A stretch of DNA of 64,000 nt from Hippopus hippopus (GCA_946811185.2 OX328097.1:11788252-11852251), one strand, 5' to 3'; positions 43,442 through 54,424 are shown, numbered from the stretch's first letter. A program made the numbers and translations. Notes: generated from the letters alone by a model not told the origin.

Positions 43442-43749
43442 ACGGAGCCCTGTAGGTGTCATGCTCATGCTCTACACATTTTTTATTTCGAAATAACGAA
43501 ATGCTAAATCGTTCAAACGAAATACTAATTCGAGAAAACGAAATGGGTATGTTCGGAACACTTGGTTGTCATCGTCCGCCATGGCCATGTGAGATGAGTC
43601 ACGATTTAGTATTTTGTTTTCTCGAAATAGCATTTCGTTTTATCGAAATAGCATTTCGTTTCCTCGAAATAGTATTTCGTTTGAACGAATTAGGATTTCG
43701 TTATTTCGAAATAAAAAATGTGTAGAGCATGACACCTACCGGGCTCCGT
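43442..43749. mobile_element. 308-bp fold-back element with 8-bp duplication
   Basis: The arms start ACGGAGCCC and end GGGCTCCGT and stay complementary for about 60 bp through GGTGTCATGCTC...CTCTACACA. The right arm carries four tandem units of about 21 bp of the form CGAAATAGCATTTCGTTT. The flanks GAAAGCAT (43434-43441) and AAAAGCAT (43750-43757) are an 8-bp duplication of the host family C sequence with one mismatch. Any open reading frame here is a by-product of the repeats. Confidence 0.85.
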
Positions 43750-43800
43750 AAAAGCATTTGTAGACGACATTTTATATGTGGCTCAAATGAGAGAATTTGT

Positions 43801-45476
43801 ATGGTGGCATATTTCTGCCGCGTAATACGAGATAGCTATTGCGATAATTTAAGAGAACTATCGTGATAAAACAAAGTTTCCTGAAAGTATTATCTAGATA
43901 ACAAAAATTTTCATGATAAAAATATCGCGTTAATTCTACCTGTTATCATGATTTTTTTTCTCTTTGGTGCCCATAACTGACATTCATGGTATCCATAATT
44001 AGATACGGTTTCGGAACAACTTCGTCTACACCCTTATGCATTCTCCTTTTCCCTGAATGGTTTTAACGTTGTTCGTAGGAGGCATTTCGAGTCGTCTTTG
44101 TAATTTTACAGACTTCTGTTTATTTCGAGTATTCTCAAAATTTAACAATTAAGCTACAATTATTAATGATTCGAATTTTTACTTACTGCAATCTTGTGAA
44201 GTCAAAAACTACCGAGTTCTTCCAAATGATAAATTTTCTGTTTATAGATATGTGGCACGATTGTATTTTGAGTACTTCAGTACTTTGATTCTTACAGTCC
44301 TTCATTTCCTTTCATTTCTTTCCATTGAGTTCCTTTGCTTACGCATGAGATTCGCTCACGCAGCCCCCGTGAATTTGGCAGAGCGGCAAAGACAGTCAGA
44401 GCGAGCAGACATTGAATTTAGATACTTTTCTGTTAAATTACTGCTTCTTATTTTTACATTCGGTATTCTATTTGTATGTATTTCATGCAGCTAGGTTTAT
44501 ATACGCTGGCATTTATTTATACATGTTTTCGTTCAGCTTATTCTGAATTGTAATGAGTTTTCGTGTCAATAGCTTTGCGCGTCGTTGGAAATGGCAGCAT
44601 TCATTCTCTTTTAGATTTCTAACATTTCATTAATAGGAAAAGGAGGTTTTTATAGTTTACTATAACACATGCACATTTTAATTACAGTTTCTAGTGTAAC
44701 AGCACAGCTCAGCACAAGAGTGGTTGACCTGGAGAGAGTAATTGTATTTGGACATGTACTCAGTTCCTCAAACTGGTGAGTGGAATGTGGATGTATTTGT
44801 GTTTGAAAGTGTATGTTTGTATGCTTTTATGTTCCTCTCAACTATCCGTTCTCTGTGTTTAGGGCACTAGAACTGTATGTGTTTAGCTATATGTTGTATT
44901 TAGTGTTTTAATTGTCTTTTGCCTTGTCCTAGGACTAGCAGCAAGGCTAAAGATAATTAAAAGGAATTCCTACATGTCTGAACTACATTATTTCTTTTTT
45001 CAGAGAAAGGCAGACGATTTCTTTCTGTGTATTTAGTTTGTTTTATTTGTATATTTTTCAGATGCAACTTACTACTGTTATTGTACTGTTACTGTACTGT
45101 AACTTCAACTTTAACCTTGACTTGTGATTTCAACTGTAATGATTAAACAGTAACCACTGCGAGTGTTGTTTTGACTCTAGTGAAGCCCACAGAATTCAGC
45201 TTACTTGTATTGACATAGTAGCTAGCTGGAGCCTCGTGCTCACCCTAGGACCATACTACTACAGATATCGAGAAACAGATAGAACTATCACGATAATTTT
45301 ATCTCGAATGTCAGCTTCGTGCACGATTGAGAAATTTTGCGTTAAAATATTAAGTTTATCGTAATATGTTTTTCAGGATTTCGATAAAATTTCCAGGAAA
45401 CCTTAATTTATTGCGATAGTTTTCTAAACTTATCATGATAGCTATCTCGTATCTCGTGGCAGAAATATGCCACCAT
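43801..45476. mobile_element. 1.68-kb TIR element, hAT-like, inside a family C copy
   Basis: The ends are inverted repeats: ATGGTGGCATATTTCTGCC at 43801-43819 and its complement at 45458-45476, with a further 60-100 bp of diverged inverted similarity rich in GATAGCTAT and TCGTGATAA words. Flanks GAATTTGT (43793-43800) and AAATTTGT (45477-45484) form an 8-bp target duplication with one mismatch, as expected of hAT elements. No transposase is seen. The interior holds an 80-codon ORF (44252-44494) with two hydrophobic stretches and an acceptor/donor-bounded open segment near 44687-44776; neither is recognised. Confidence 0.82.
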
Positions 45477-45789
45477 AAATTTGTTTTTAAAAGGGTAGAA
45501 AAAATTGTGGGAAAACGAGAAAATTTTCTCCTTTTCCTACAATTTTTTCAAAAGGCTTCTTCCTCAGCGTCGTTAAAACTCTGGATTGAGTGGTAAAGGG
45601 TTAACAAATATCATACTTTTGTCTGCCGCTTATTTCATTCGCAAAAAGATTGGACAAAGATCAGATTAAACAACGGTACATTCTGGTCTTGGTCTACACT
45701 TTTCGTTACCATAGTAACTTAATATAGTTTTTACTTAATTGGTAAGTTCATCTTTGACAATGTTTGTACTACAAAGTGTCAAAGTATAT

Positions 45790-46002
45790 TTATCCTTTGG
45801 CTGCTAAGCGAGACTCAAGGACCTTTTTGCGGACAGTGTGGATCAAGATCAGACTGGACAGAACGTACAGTCTGATCTTGGATCTACGCTGTCCGTAATG
45901 GAGATATCTTTTCCAAACGAATACCTTTGAAATAGCAATATTTTAGTTTTTACTGTCGGCTTTGCAGTTTCATTTCACTTGTTTAGCAGGAAAAGAGGTA
46001 AA
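45790..46002 (+). mobile_element. Family B copy B25, full length
   Basis: TTATCCTTTGGCTGCTAAGC to TTAGCAGGAAAAGAGG. Confidence 0.87.
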
Positions 46003-46081
46003 CTTTTAAACTGTTACGCAGGACCTAAGGCGCTTTTGCTGGCACATTAAATCGAGATCAGATCCCTAAGAACGTACATTG

Positions 46082-46460
46082 ATCAATCCATCCATCCATC
46101 CCCCCATCCATTCCCCCACATCCATCCATCCATCCATTCCCCCACATCCATCCATCCATCCATTCCCCCATCCATTCCCCCACATCCATCCATCCATCCA
46201 TTCCCCCACATCCATCCATCCATCCAACCATCAATCCATCCATTCCCGCCAATCTATCGATCGATCCATCCATCCATCCATCCGTCCGTCAGTCCGTCCG
46301 TTCCATCAGTCCATTGATCCATTCCCACCCCATCCATCGATTCATCCATCTATTCAACCCATCCATCGATCGATCAATAGATCCATCTATCCATCAATCC
46401 CTTCATCCATCCATCCATCCATCCATCCATCCATTCCACTCATTCATTCATTCATACTTA
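46082..46460 (+). repeat. (ATCC)n-derived minisatellite
   Basis: About 380 bp of CATCCATCCATC, CCCACATCCATCC and TCGATCGATC words; an uninterrupted frame of 130 codons of Ser/Ile/His/Pro results. Confidence 0.95.
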
Positions 46461-46611
46461 CAACAGGGTGAACTTTGCACATTAACCAGTCGGTCAGTCA
46501 ACCTATACGATCTCATAGTCTGGTTATTAACCACTGTTTCCCCAAATATAGCGAAGAAAACAAAATAAATACGATGCACTTAGACGACACGACCATATTT
46601 GGGGCGAATAA

Positions 46612-46821
46612 TTACTCTTTTCTGCCTCCATAGGCGAACAAAAGAAATTTTGCGGACGGTATAGATAAAGATCAGACTGCACAGAACGTGCAGTCTGATC
46701 TTAAATCTATACCGTCCGCTTTTTCAGTCAAGCCTAAAAGATACTAGAAGTAATCATTCTGAGTTGCCATAGATTGTAATTTTATCTGTCCGAAAGAAGT
46801 TGGTTTTATATGTTAGAGTTA
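46612..46821 (+). mobile_element. Family B copy B26
   Basis: TTACTCTTTTCTGCC to TATGTTAGAGTTA. The palindrome is of the GGACGGTATAGAT variety. Confidence 0.83.
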
Positions 46822-47034
46822 TTGGTAAAATCAAATGCCCAGCGTGACATTGGTGTCGTAATAATTGTACCCTGCCGATTTAATAATCCGACTCAAAAAC
46901 ATCTGATTATGAAATACGGTCAAAGACGAGAACGTTGAACTCTCTATTGTGTCATCATTCTTTGTTGATACTTTTTGTTTGTGAGTTTAACTTGATTTTT
47001 CTTTCGTCGGATATGCGCGTTTATACGCCTTATT

Positions 47035-47258
47035 GATAGAGAAAATCAAGTAAAAGTAAATAAAAGCCACAGCCATCTGCCAGCTTTTTATCTAGATTGA
47101 AAATTCCTTTTCCCGCCAGCGACACTTGGACAGACTGTACAATATCAAATTGCCATCTTCACAATAATTTCCATACCTTTAAATGATATGATTTAAATCT
47201 AAATGCATTTTTACACCAGCGTTGTATACTTTTGGCCGATACTGGGTCTTTGCGAAAG
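47035..47258 (+). mobile_element. Family D copy D4, left third missing
   Basis: AAATAAAAGCCACAGCCATC through CCCGCCAGCGACACTTGG to GGCCGATACTGGGTCTTT. Confidence 0.77.
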
Positions 47259-47766
47259 CAGGATGGCATGTTGCCATTGGGACTCCACCCATTTCTATGA
47301 CATCAGAAATGACGTCATTTGCGTTATTTGCATACCATTACAATAATTGTTATTGATCACGAGACATCACAACAAGCCTTAGTCAAATTCTGGCACGAAA
47401 TCTGAAAAAACATTAATAGACTACGTATCCCGTCAAGAAAATACTATCAAAAAGGTCTGGCTTGTTTTTTTCTTATACTTCTACATTCACGGTTTTCCAG
47501 TAATAAAAGAATGTTTGGGTTCTTTTGATTATAAAAGTCTAATAACACCCCTTTTAGGGTTTAAACGAGAAACGTTGTAGCAATGGCAAAGTAACAGGTT
47601 GAGAGGTATATTGACAGAAAAGTAGCTGCTGTATTTATATACAACTGACAAAACAAAACAAAGAGCAAAAATCGGGCGAACGAAAACACCAAGGCGATGA
47701 ATCACCGCTGTACGTTATTGAACTGCACTGCGTGAGCCGCTTGGCTTTCTGATTCTTTCAGCGTGA
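47259..47766. other. No recognised feature
   Basis: Unique-looking sequence with GACATCAGAAATGACGTC near 47300. No exon recognised. Confidence 0.6.
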
Positions 47767-48036
47767 AATATGGCCTGCAACACAAAAAAAGGGACTTTCG
47801 GACATTTGCGTAAAGTGTCGTCTCGGATCTGCCCGCGCACTCCGCGCAGGCTAATCCGAGATGGCACTTTACGTCAACATTACACTTTGTCATACATTAG
47901 ACTTGCGTGAAACAGAAAATCACACACGATCGGAAAGTGTCGTCTCGGATCAGACTGCGCGGACTGCGCAGGCTGATCCGAGACGACACTTTACGCAAAG
48001 GTCCGAATGTCCCATTTCGCGTGTTGCAGGCCATAT
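47767..48036. mobile_element. Family F element: two 67-bp palindromes in one TIR unit
   Basis: The ends ATATGGCCTGCAACAC and GTGTTGCAGGCCATAT are inverted repeats, followed by GGGACTTTCGGACATTTGCG and its counterpart. Palindromes lie at 47808-47874 and 47930-47996, each 67 bp, with arm GCGTAAAGTGTCGTCTCG and core GATCAGACTGCGCGG. The first starts 41 bp from the left end; the second stops 40 bp from the right end. The core matches those of families A and B in register. Confidence 0.85.
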
Positions 48037-48117
48037 TATATAACTCGACCTACTTCGACGGCCAAAAACACAATCCACTGCAAATCAGAAAGATTTTCAT
48101 GACGTTACTTTCTTTAA

Positions 48118-48222
48118 AACTTTGGACGGTATAGATCCAAGATCAGACTGCATGCTCTGTGCAGTCTGATCTTTATCTATGCCGTCTGCAAAAGCTCTTG
48201 TTTTTGCTTATGGCGTTGAAAG
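48118..48222 (-). mobile_element. Family B copy B27, partial
   Basis: TGGACGGTATAGATCCAAG ... CTTTATCTATGCCGTCTGC; the tail GGCGTTGAAAGG matches the B end. Confidence 0.78.
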
Positions 48223-48420
48223 GACCAATCCATATTTTGCGTCTAAAGACGAAAAGTGTCGGAAACTAGCGAAATGAAGAGCAATATTGCATGAAGTATA
48301 ATGTATGTTTTTATGTCTCTTTCCGCATCAAATATATACAACTTCGACCTATTTCGAAGGCTAAAAAACAACCAATCAAAATTAAGAAAGATTTTTTTTT
48401 TACTTATAGGCTTGGTAAAA

Positions 48421-48532
48421 TAAGCAGACAGTATAGATTCAAGATCACACTGCACTTTTTGAGAAGTCTCATCTTGATCTATGCCGTCCGAAAAAAAAAT
48501 ACTATTTTTTGCCAATGGCGCGGAAAGGGCTG
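48421..48532 (-). mobile_element. Family B copy B28, partial
   Basis: AGCAGACAGTATAGATTCAAG ... CTTGATCTATGCCGTCCG, with a diverged loop; tail GGCGCGGAAAGGG. Confidence 0.72.
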
Positions 48533-48757
48533 ACTCCTTGCCAGACGACAATAATTCTTTTAGACTTGTCTGAATTGAAAGTCCTTGCAGACGACAAAAT
48601 AAACGTGACTCCAAAACTGAAATTTTGTAGTTTGAAGGGAAGAAATCATTGTGGTATAAATGAGAATACTTCGGTTACCAGCATTTTCTCCTGTTCGCAC
48701 AATGCTTTCAAAATCTTTCCGCTTTGGGGTCGTTATTGGATTGTTTAGAAAGGAATT
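48529..48757 (+). mobile_element. Family C copy C18
   Basis: GACTCCTTGCCAGACGAC to GGATTGTTTAGAAAGG; the palindrome is decayed (CATTGTGGTATAAATGAG). Confidence 0.8.
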
Positions 48758-48798
48758 GTAATGCTATGCATAGATGACTGTATGCCCTACAGTTGATC

Positions 48799-48882
48799 AT
48801 TATCGAAAACATCGTGGGAAAAGGAGCAATTGCTTGCTACAATCAATTTCTCCCTTTTCCACCATGTTTTCTACACTTTTCA
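48799..48882 (-). mobile_element. Family C palindrome C19
   Basis: GAAAACATCGTGGGAAAAGG ... CCCTTTTCCACCATGTTTTC, with an altered core. Confidence 0.72.
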
Positions 48883-48988
48883 ATCTGGACAATTTTGCTT
48901 TTCTTCGGGTGTTTTTTGTTTCATGTGTTCTAGTTTTAGAAGCAGTTTTGAAATTAAAATGCATGATTATTGATTTCTCTATCACCCT

Positions 48989-49116
48989 TCAGTCTCTGAC
49001 AAAATTTTAGACTCGTCCGAATTAAAAGCACTTGCAACCACAAACTAAATGTGGCTAAAACGATGGGGTTTGTCTTTGAAGAGGTTGACAACATTGTGAT
49101 AAAAGGAGAAAATGTT
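48989..49116 (+). mobile_element. Family C copy C20, stops at the palindrome centre
   Basis: CTCTGACAAAATTTTAGAC to GGAGAAAATGTTTG; nothing of the right arm follows. Confidence 0.78.
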
Positions 49117-49257
49117 TGTAAAACGACACTAAAAGTGCAATATTCGGCCCATTTAATTGTTTCGACATCAGCTAATGAAACAGAATAGTTTCGGTGAAAA
49201 AACAATCAATTCTACCATCTATCAACAAGAATTACTTTTGAAATAAAGTTTAAAAAC

Positions 49258-49280
49258 TCTCTCTCTATCTATCTTTCTTT

Positions 49281-49315
<35 letters not shown>

Positions 49316-49317
49316 AC
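49258..49317 (+). repeat. (CT)n microsatellite
   Basis: CTCTCTCTATCTATC then CTCTCTCTCTCTTTCTCTC. Confidence 0.94.
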
Positions 49318-49649
49318 CGAGCGGAGAGTGAAGGGTCCATAAATCAATGTGCAAGTTGTTTCATTTAAAAAAGAAATAATTGCATGATGATCTTTAATTG
49401 GTTACAACGGTGGGAAACAACCGGGCAAGCCTTTTTATTCGATTAGTTCATATGAACCGGTTCACAAGAAAAACGGGCATGGATTGCAAAGAGACGAAAT
49501 AGAGAGAGAGCTTGTATTGATTATGACAATACTATAAAAACTTTTGATTTTTTTTTTTGCATTCCTATTACATGTACTATCCGACATCTCTTGCTATGTG
49601 CAGATATTTTTCATAATCGAAATTTCTGTCGATCGAATTTATCTTTTAT
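49318..49649. other. No recognised feature
   Basis: Plain sequence with a T run at 49551-49559. Confidence 0.6.
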
Positions 49650-49873
49650 CTCTTTACCAAACGACAGATGGTTAGAATCGTCCAAACTGAAAGCATTTAC
49701 AGACAATAATTTAAATGTTACTAAAAAAATTAATTTGTTTTTGCAAAGGTAGAAAACAGTGTGGAAAAAGGAGAAAATGCTGGTTACTAGCATTTTCTCC
49801 TTTTCCCACAAGGTTTTCTAAAGCCGTTCTCCTCAGGGTCGTTCAAGTCGGGATTGTTGGGTCAAAGGTTAAC
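49650..49873 (+). mobile_element. Family C copy C21, full length
   Basis: CTCTTTACCAAACGACAG to GTCAAAGGTTAA; shares TTAA with C22. Confidence 0.88.
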
Positions 49874-50055
49874 CCTTACCAAATCAAAATGTAGTTAGTC
49901 TCGTCCATAGTGAAAGAATTTGCAGACGGCGAATTAAAAGTGGCTCAAAATTGAAGGATTCACCTTTGAAAGGCTGAAAAAGTTGTGTGACAAGGAGGAA
50001 ATGCTGCCTACCAGCATTTTCTCTTTTTCCTACAATGTTTTCCAAAACCCTTAGC
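49870..50055 (+). mobile_element. Family C copy C22, back to back with C21
   Basis: TTAACCCTTACCAAATC to GTTTTCCAAAACCC; the right end is lost. Confidence 0.83.
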
Positions 50056-50194
50056 ATCAACTGCAGATCCATTTCAAGATGGACTTTCCTATCTCAACAC
50101 CCTGCTGTGGAGGGATTGCCGGTCTCCACATTATTTCACTCAAATCACAAACGCAAGTCAAATTCATACATGTCATGAGTTTCAGTGGTACAAG

Positions 50195-50335
50195 CTTTGT
50201 AGACCGGAGATCTGCAGTATCTTGCCGAAGGACACTCCCGCAAAAAGGCCAGCGCCTTGACTAAGGTTCGGATCCGAGACTACCAGTGGGATTGCGAATA
50301 CTACACGCTTTATAAATGCACCACGCGTGATCCAT
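50195..50335 (-). mobile_element. SINE 5' part (type iii)
   Basis: CTTGCCGAAGGACACTCCC, GGTTCGGATCCGAGAC, CACCACGCGTGATCC; the complement is the tRNA-like head. Confidence 0.76.
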
Positions 50336-50526
50336 GCAATGTGTTTACAAGTGTAGGGGAAGAATGCAATCAGCCGTAGTGGGTTATATAGGTTGATCCA
50401 AGTCGTAACCGTTCGCAAATCAAATAAACGGTCCCCTTTTCCCATAACATGGTTCCGCTCGATCAGACCCGATGCTTCATCGTGCAGCTGTTTTTCCATG
50501 GCTGTGATGGATGGCCGACCTATCGA

Positions 50527-50761
50527 TTAATTCTTTACCAAACAATGATACCGGTGTTCTAACGACCCAGAGGTATTAGGCTTTTGAAAACATTGTGGGA
50601 AAAGGAGAAAATGCTGGTAACCAGCATTTTCTCCTGTTCCCACAATGTTTTCTACAACCCGGTCAAAGACAACCTCTATTATTTGAGGTACACTCGACTT
50701 GTCGTCTGTAAATGCTTTCAATTTGGCCGAGTCTAAGCTGTTATCGCCTGGTGAAGAGTTA
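50527..50761 (-). mobile_element. Family C copy C23, full length
   Basis: TTAATTCTTTACCAAAC to CCTGGTGAAGAGTTA. Confidence 0.88.
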
Positions 50762-50857
50762 TAAAGCAGACACTATACAGTCGAATGTAATGTGAATTTT
50801 TGTTTCATGTTTCGTCTTTATACTTATTGTTCGTTCCTTCATTTTGTTGGTTGGTTG

Positions 50858-50945
50858 TTCTCTGCCGTTTTCAATACAATAGTATTTAAGTTGTATCAAG
50901 GCAGCCAGTGCACCTACCTATGCAATCCTGGGTTACCTTTCACTA
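50858..50945 (-). mobile_element. SINE 3' fragment (type i)
   Basis: CTGCCGTTTTCAATAC, AAGGCAGCCAGTGCACC, ending TTACCTTTCACT. Confidence 0.72.
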
Positions 50946-51086
50946 AACTGCGTAGACTTGCATAAATCCTTTTGGATTGAATATACTCACGTACGACCTT
51001 TGCTTTACCCAAAGGTATGAGCTGGCATGAAGTTATGAAAATATTTAATGAAATTGTAAAGTTAAGTAGTTCAGTGAAATTTGACT
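50946..51086 (+). repeat. Dispersed repeat H, copy 2
   Basis: ACTGCGTAGACTTGCATA to TTGTAAAGTTAAGTAGTTC. It continues a SINE fragment (50858-50945) in the same direction, so H may be linked to that insertion. Confidence 0.7.
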
Positions 51087-51215
51087 GCAGACTTGATGAT
51101 ACTTAAATTGCGTACGTAAATTTCATGCACAGGCAGTTTGGCAAAAAGGTACCCTGGTGTATCCTTTGATTAGAACTTTGAAATAATCTTTATGAGGCCT
51201 CTGACTACTTTTCCC

Positions 51216-51520
51216 GCCGAGCTCGGTATCTCAGTCGGCAGAATACAGGGCTTAAAAACCAGAGGGCCACTAGTACGAATCCAAATCTCGCCCCGCTTCT
51301 TTCCAATGATTAATGGTATACATGTAGTCATTGCAACAGAATACACTCCCCTCTCATCTCTGAACATTGTTTAATTATGGTTACGTGGGAAAGCATCGAT
51401 TGTATTAGGAAGAATATTTTTCAAACTATCAGTAAAAGAAAAACTCAAGTAATACATGAATAGGTACACTTGCCGCCTCTGAAATAATGTTGAAAAAGAC
51501 AGTAAATACCATACAAATAC
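51216..51520 (+). mobile_element. SINE (type i), full length but diverged
   Basis: GCCGAGCTCGGTATCTCAG, GAATCCAAATCTCGCC, GTGGGAAAGCATCG, CCGCCTCTGAAATAATG; tail CCATACAAATACATAG. Confidence 0.82.
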
Positions 51521-51663
51521 ATAGATAGACTCCCTTTCCGGTTGAAACAGTTTCTTTACGACATTGAGTTTAGTGACCCCGTTAAGTGCAAACTGAATTT
51601 TGTCAATATTATACACTTTACCGCGGAATATAATTGTTACGGATATAATAACAACCCTAGTTA

Positions 51664-51869
51664 TTTAAACTTTTTACCAATCGACAAAATTTTAGACTCG
51701 TCCAAATTCAAAACCACACACTTAATGTGGTTGAAGTACTGGGATTTGTCTATGTGGGAAAAATAGAAAATACCTGTGATCAGCTTTTTCTTTTTCCCTT
51801 TTTTTTTTCCACAATGGTTTTAAAACCTTCCTTCTAACACTCGTTTAAACATGGGATTGTTTAGTATAG
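51664..51869 (+). mobile_element. Family C copy C24, palindrome decayed
   Basis: AACTTTTTACCAATCGAC to GATTGTTTAGTATAGG; the core is CCTGTGATCAGC. Confidence 0.8.
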
Positions 51870-52099
51870 GCACTCTTTACCAAACGACAAGATTTTAGAC
51901 TCATCCAAAATTGAAAGCATTTGCAGACGACAAAACTAATGTGACCATAAAATTAAAATTTGTGTCGGGAGGGATAGAAAACATTGTGTGAAAAGGAGAA
52001 AATGCTGGTTACCAGCATTTTCTCCTTTTCCCACAATGTTTTCAAAAGGCTTGTCTCTCAGAGGTGTGAAAACCAGGGATTGTTTGGTAAAGGGTTAAT
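51870..52099 (+). mobile_element. Family C copy C25, full length
   Basis: CACTCTTTACCAAACGAC to TTTGGTAAAGGGTTAA, adjoining C24 and followed within 11 bp by a SINE. Confidence 0.89.
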
Positions 52100-52109
52100 A
52101 GTATTTAGT

Positions 52110-52393
52110 GATTGATTGATTGTATGATGTTTAACGCCGCTTTTAAAATTATTTCAGTTATACTGCGTCGGCCAGTGCACCTATCTATGCTTTTCTGGAG
52201 TCTCTTTTACCAGTACTCCGAACAATTTTCTTTCCAAGCCACTGGCTGCTTTCCCACATAACCATCGTCGAAACAATGATCAGCAATGACTATCATCAAT
52301 CCTCGGAAAGAAATTGGCCGAACCAGGTATAGAACCCACGACCCCATGTTATCAAGTCCTGCACGCTACCGACTGAGCTACCGAGGCTCGGCC
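52110..52393 (-). mobile_element. Full-length SINE (type i) with 13-bp duplication
   Basis: Tail side GATTGATTGATTGTATGATG; head complement CGACTGAGCTACCGAGG. AATAGTATTTAGT occurs at 52097-52109 and 52394-52406, both perfect. Confidence 0.93.
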
Positions 52394-52520
52394 AATAGTA
52401 TTTAGTACATTTGAAAAGCGTTTATCACCATCCTTTATTTAGAAATAGCTTTATAATGTTTCTTTTTTTGTGCCCGCGTGTTTGTAAGATATTATTACAA
52501 GCATTATAATACAACCAGAA

Positions 52521-52826
52521 TTACCCTTTACCAAACTATCCCATGGTTTTACGACCCTGAGAAAACTCAGAGAAAAAAGAAGGCTTTTCACTTTATACAA
52601 GACGACTAAATTTAAGACCAGTCCAAAGTGAAAGCGTTTGCAGACGACAAATAAAATGTGGCGCATATGATGGATTTTTTTTTTTTTTTTTCTTTCAAAG
52701 GGTAGAAAACATTATGGGAAAAGGAGAAAATGCTGGTTACCAGCATTTTCTCCTTTTCCCACAACGTTGTCAAAAGTCGCTTTCCTCGAGTTTGCCAAAC
52801 CTAGGGGTTGTTTGGTTAAAGGGTTA
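52521..52826 (+). mobile_element. Family C copy C26 with a partial inverted C start
   Basis: TTACCCTTTACCAAACTATC, then a short inverted-type piece (GACCCTGAGAAAAC), then a C body with a T-rich expansion near 52675-52692; end GGTTAAAGGGTTA. TTA is present at both sides. Confidence 0.84.
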
Positions 52827-52837
52827 TCTCTAATTGT

Positions 52838-53134
52838 GCCAAGCCCCGCTAGCTCAGTCGGTAGCGTGCAGGACTTGTGAACAGCGGGTCGGTGGTTCGA
52901 TTCCCGGCTCGGCCAATTTCTTTCCGAGGACTGATGATAGTCATTGCGACAGGATTCATTCCTTTTTTGTTTCGAAGATGGTTATGTGAGAAAGCAGCCA
53001 GTGGCTTAGAAAGAATATTGTGCGGAGTAATGGTAAAAGAATCTCCAGGAAAGCATGGATAGGTCCACTGGCCGCCGCGATATAGCTGAAATAATGTTGA
53101 AAACGGCGTTAAACACTATACAATCAATCAATCA
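52838..53134 (+). mobile_element. Full-length SINE (type i) with 13-bp duplication
   Basis: Head CCCCGCTAGCTCAGTCGGTA, box B GGTTCGATTCCC, body GGCCAATTTCTTTCCGAGG, tail CAATCAATCAATCA. TATCTCTAATTGT at 52825-52837 and TATCTCTGATTGT at 53135-53147. It is a good reference copy. Confidence 0.93.
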
Positions 53135-53147
53135 TATCTCTGATTGT

Positions 53148-53865
53148 ATTACAGGATTATGACAAATGGGAAAATAACTGCTCCACTGTGTCATGGTAGC
53201 TTAAGAGTCGTCTGCTACACAGTCGTCAAAATATTAAGGAAACAGTCCAAAAAAAAATCAAGGCTGATGTAATTTAGTATTTCTACATTCCACATAGTTA
53301 TTACATTTTTCTTCCTTTGTTTCGATCGTACGATAGTTCACATTCGAACTTTGACCAAAAAAAGATGACACGACCGCGACTATCAGACGAATAAACCACT
53401 TCCGGTTTAAGGGAGTGCTCATTAATTATACTTACCACATATCACCCTTTCTGTCAACCTCGCTGTTGTCACACCTCTAAATACATTAACTCGTGGCTTT
53501 ATGATTTCATTTATACCTACTAAATCATGGTTCTATTCATGAAATATTTCATACGAGACGGATAAAAACATTGAAGAAAAAATAGCTGTTGTATGTTCGA
53601 TAAAATTATTAATCAATAATTATTCGTTGAATTATTGTCAAGAGTTCCACATTCTTTGTTTAGTTTACATGTGTATGTTTATGAAAGAGAAATTAGCGGA
53701 ACATAATGAAAAGGATCCCTACTTACATATGAATCGTCTTCATCGTTGTAAACCAGGATTGTCATTTACGAGTGAGTAGCCGTGCAGTGTGGGTGCGTTA
53801 TTATTAATTTTTTTTCAATAAAACTCGGTTATTATTTCTTTCTTTGCTTGGTGGTAATATAAGAG
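53148..53865. other. No recognised feature
   Basis: About 0.7 kb of AT-rich unique-looking sequence. Confidence 0.6.
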
Positions 53866-53945
53866 GCTTTTACGGACAGTGTAGATCAAGATCAGACTGC
53901 ACAGAATGTGCAGTCTGATCTCGATCTACACAGTCCGACACTTTG
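53866..53945 (+). mobile_element. Family B palindrome B29
   Basis: ACGGACAGTGTAGATCAAG pairs without a bulge to CTCGATCTACACAGTCCG. The ends are unclear. Confidence 0.76.
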
Positions 53946-54424
53946 AGATCAATTGGTTGTAACAGAATGGAATTTGATCTAAGTTTTTTGTGCACTGAAT
54001 GAAAATATGTATTGAATCTTTTTACTTAGAGCTCTAGGTGTTAATGAAATCGACCTGTTTTTGTTTATACTATCATCACACTTTTTTTTAACATTTTTTT
54101 TTTTCCACACCAGAACTATATCACTCCTCTTGCTCTTTCTATCTGTTTTAGAGATTAACTTCACTTGGCTGCGTTACATCATAAAAAAAATATCGCAGGA
54201 AAAAAAAGTTATCGTTATTATCTATCTATACTAGATATTTCAAGAGAAAGAGGAAAAAAGGCGAGACGAGAATTTACTATGTGTTGGAAACGTTCCTATA
54301 AAGTCTGCTGACTGGGAAAATAATAGCCACGGAAAACATTCTGGAGAAGAATTATAGCAAAATAAGGAATATTGCAGTGTGAAAATAGAACTGTAAGTAT
54401 GCATGTTGTCTTGACACTGGGACT
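53946..54424. other. No recognised feature
   Basis: AT-rich with T and A runs. Confidence 0.6.

Larger units (their letters stand above)
43391..45604 (+). mobile_element. Family C copy C17, composite with two insertions
   Basis: Host pieces are 43391-43441, 43750-43800 and 45477-45604. Joined without the inserts and one copy of each duplication, they give a normal family C element ending GTGGTAAAGGGTTAA. Confidence 0.87.

Noticed and set aside
43456..43725. 89-codon frame with repeated FLEIAFR-like units
   Set aside because: It lies wholly in the 21-bp units of a fold-back transposon; the repeat length, a multiple of three, keeps the frame open.
44252..44494. 80-codon frame with two hydrophobic stretches as a membrane protein
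   Set aside because: No family, no conserved context, and it lies inside a non-autonomous transposon; kept only as possible cargo.
46079..46471. 130-codon frame rich in Ile-His-Pro-Ser
   Set aside because: It is the translation of an ATCC satellite; several overlapping frames on both strands look alike.
52841..52920. A tRNA gene-like sequence with box A and box B
   Set aside because: It is the head of a full-length SINE with target duplications; the anticodon stem is not credible. The same holds for the heads at 24283, 61542 and 62254 and, in reverse, at 1454, 5204, 5906, 10257 and 17112.
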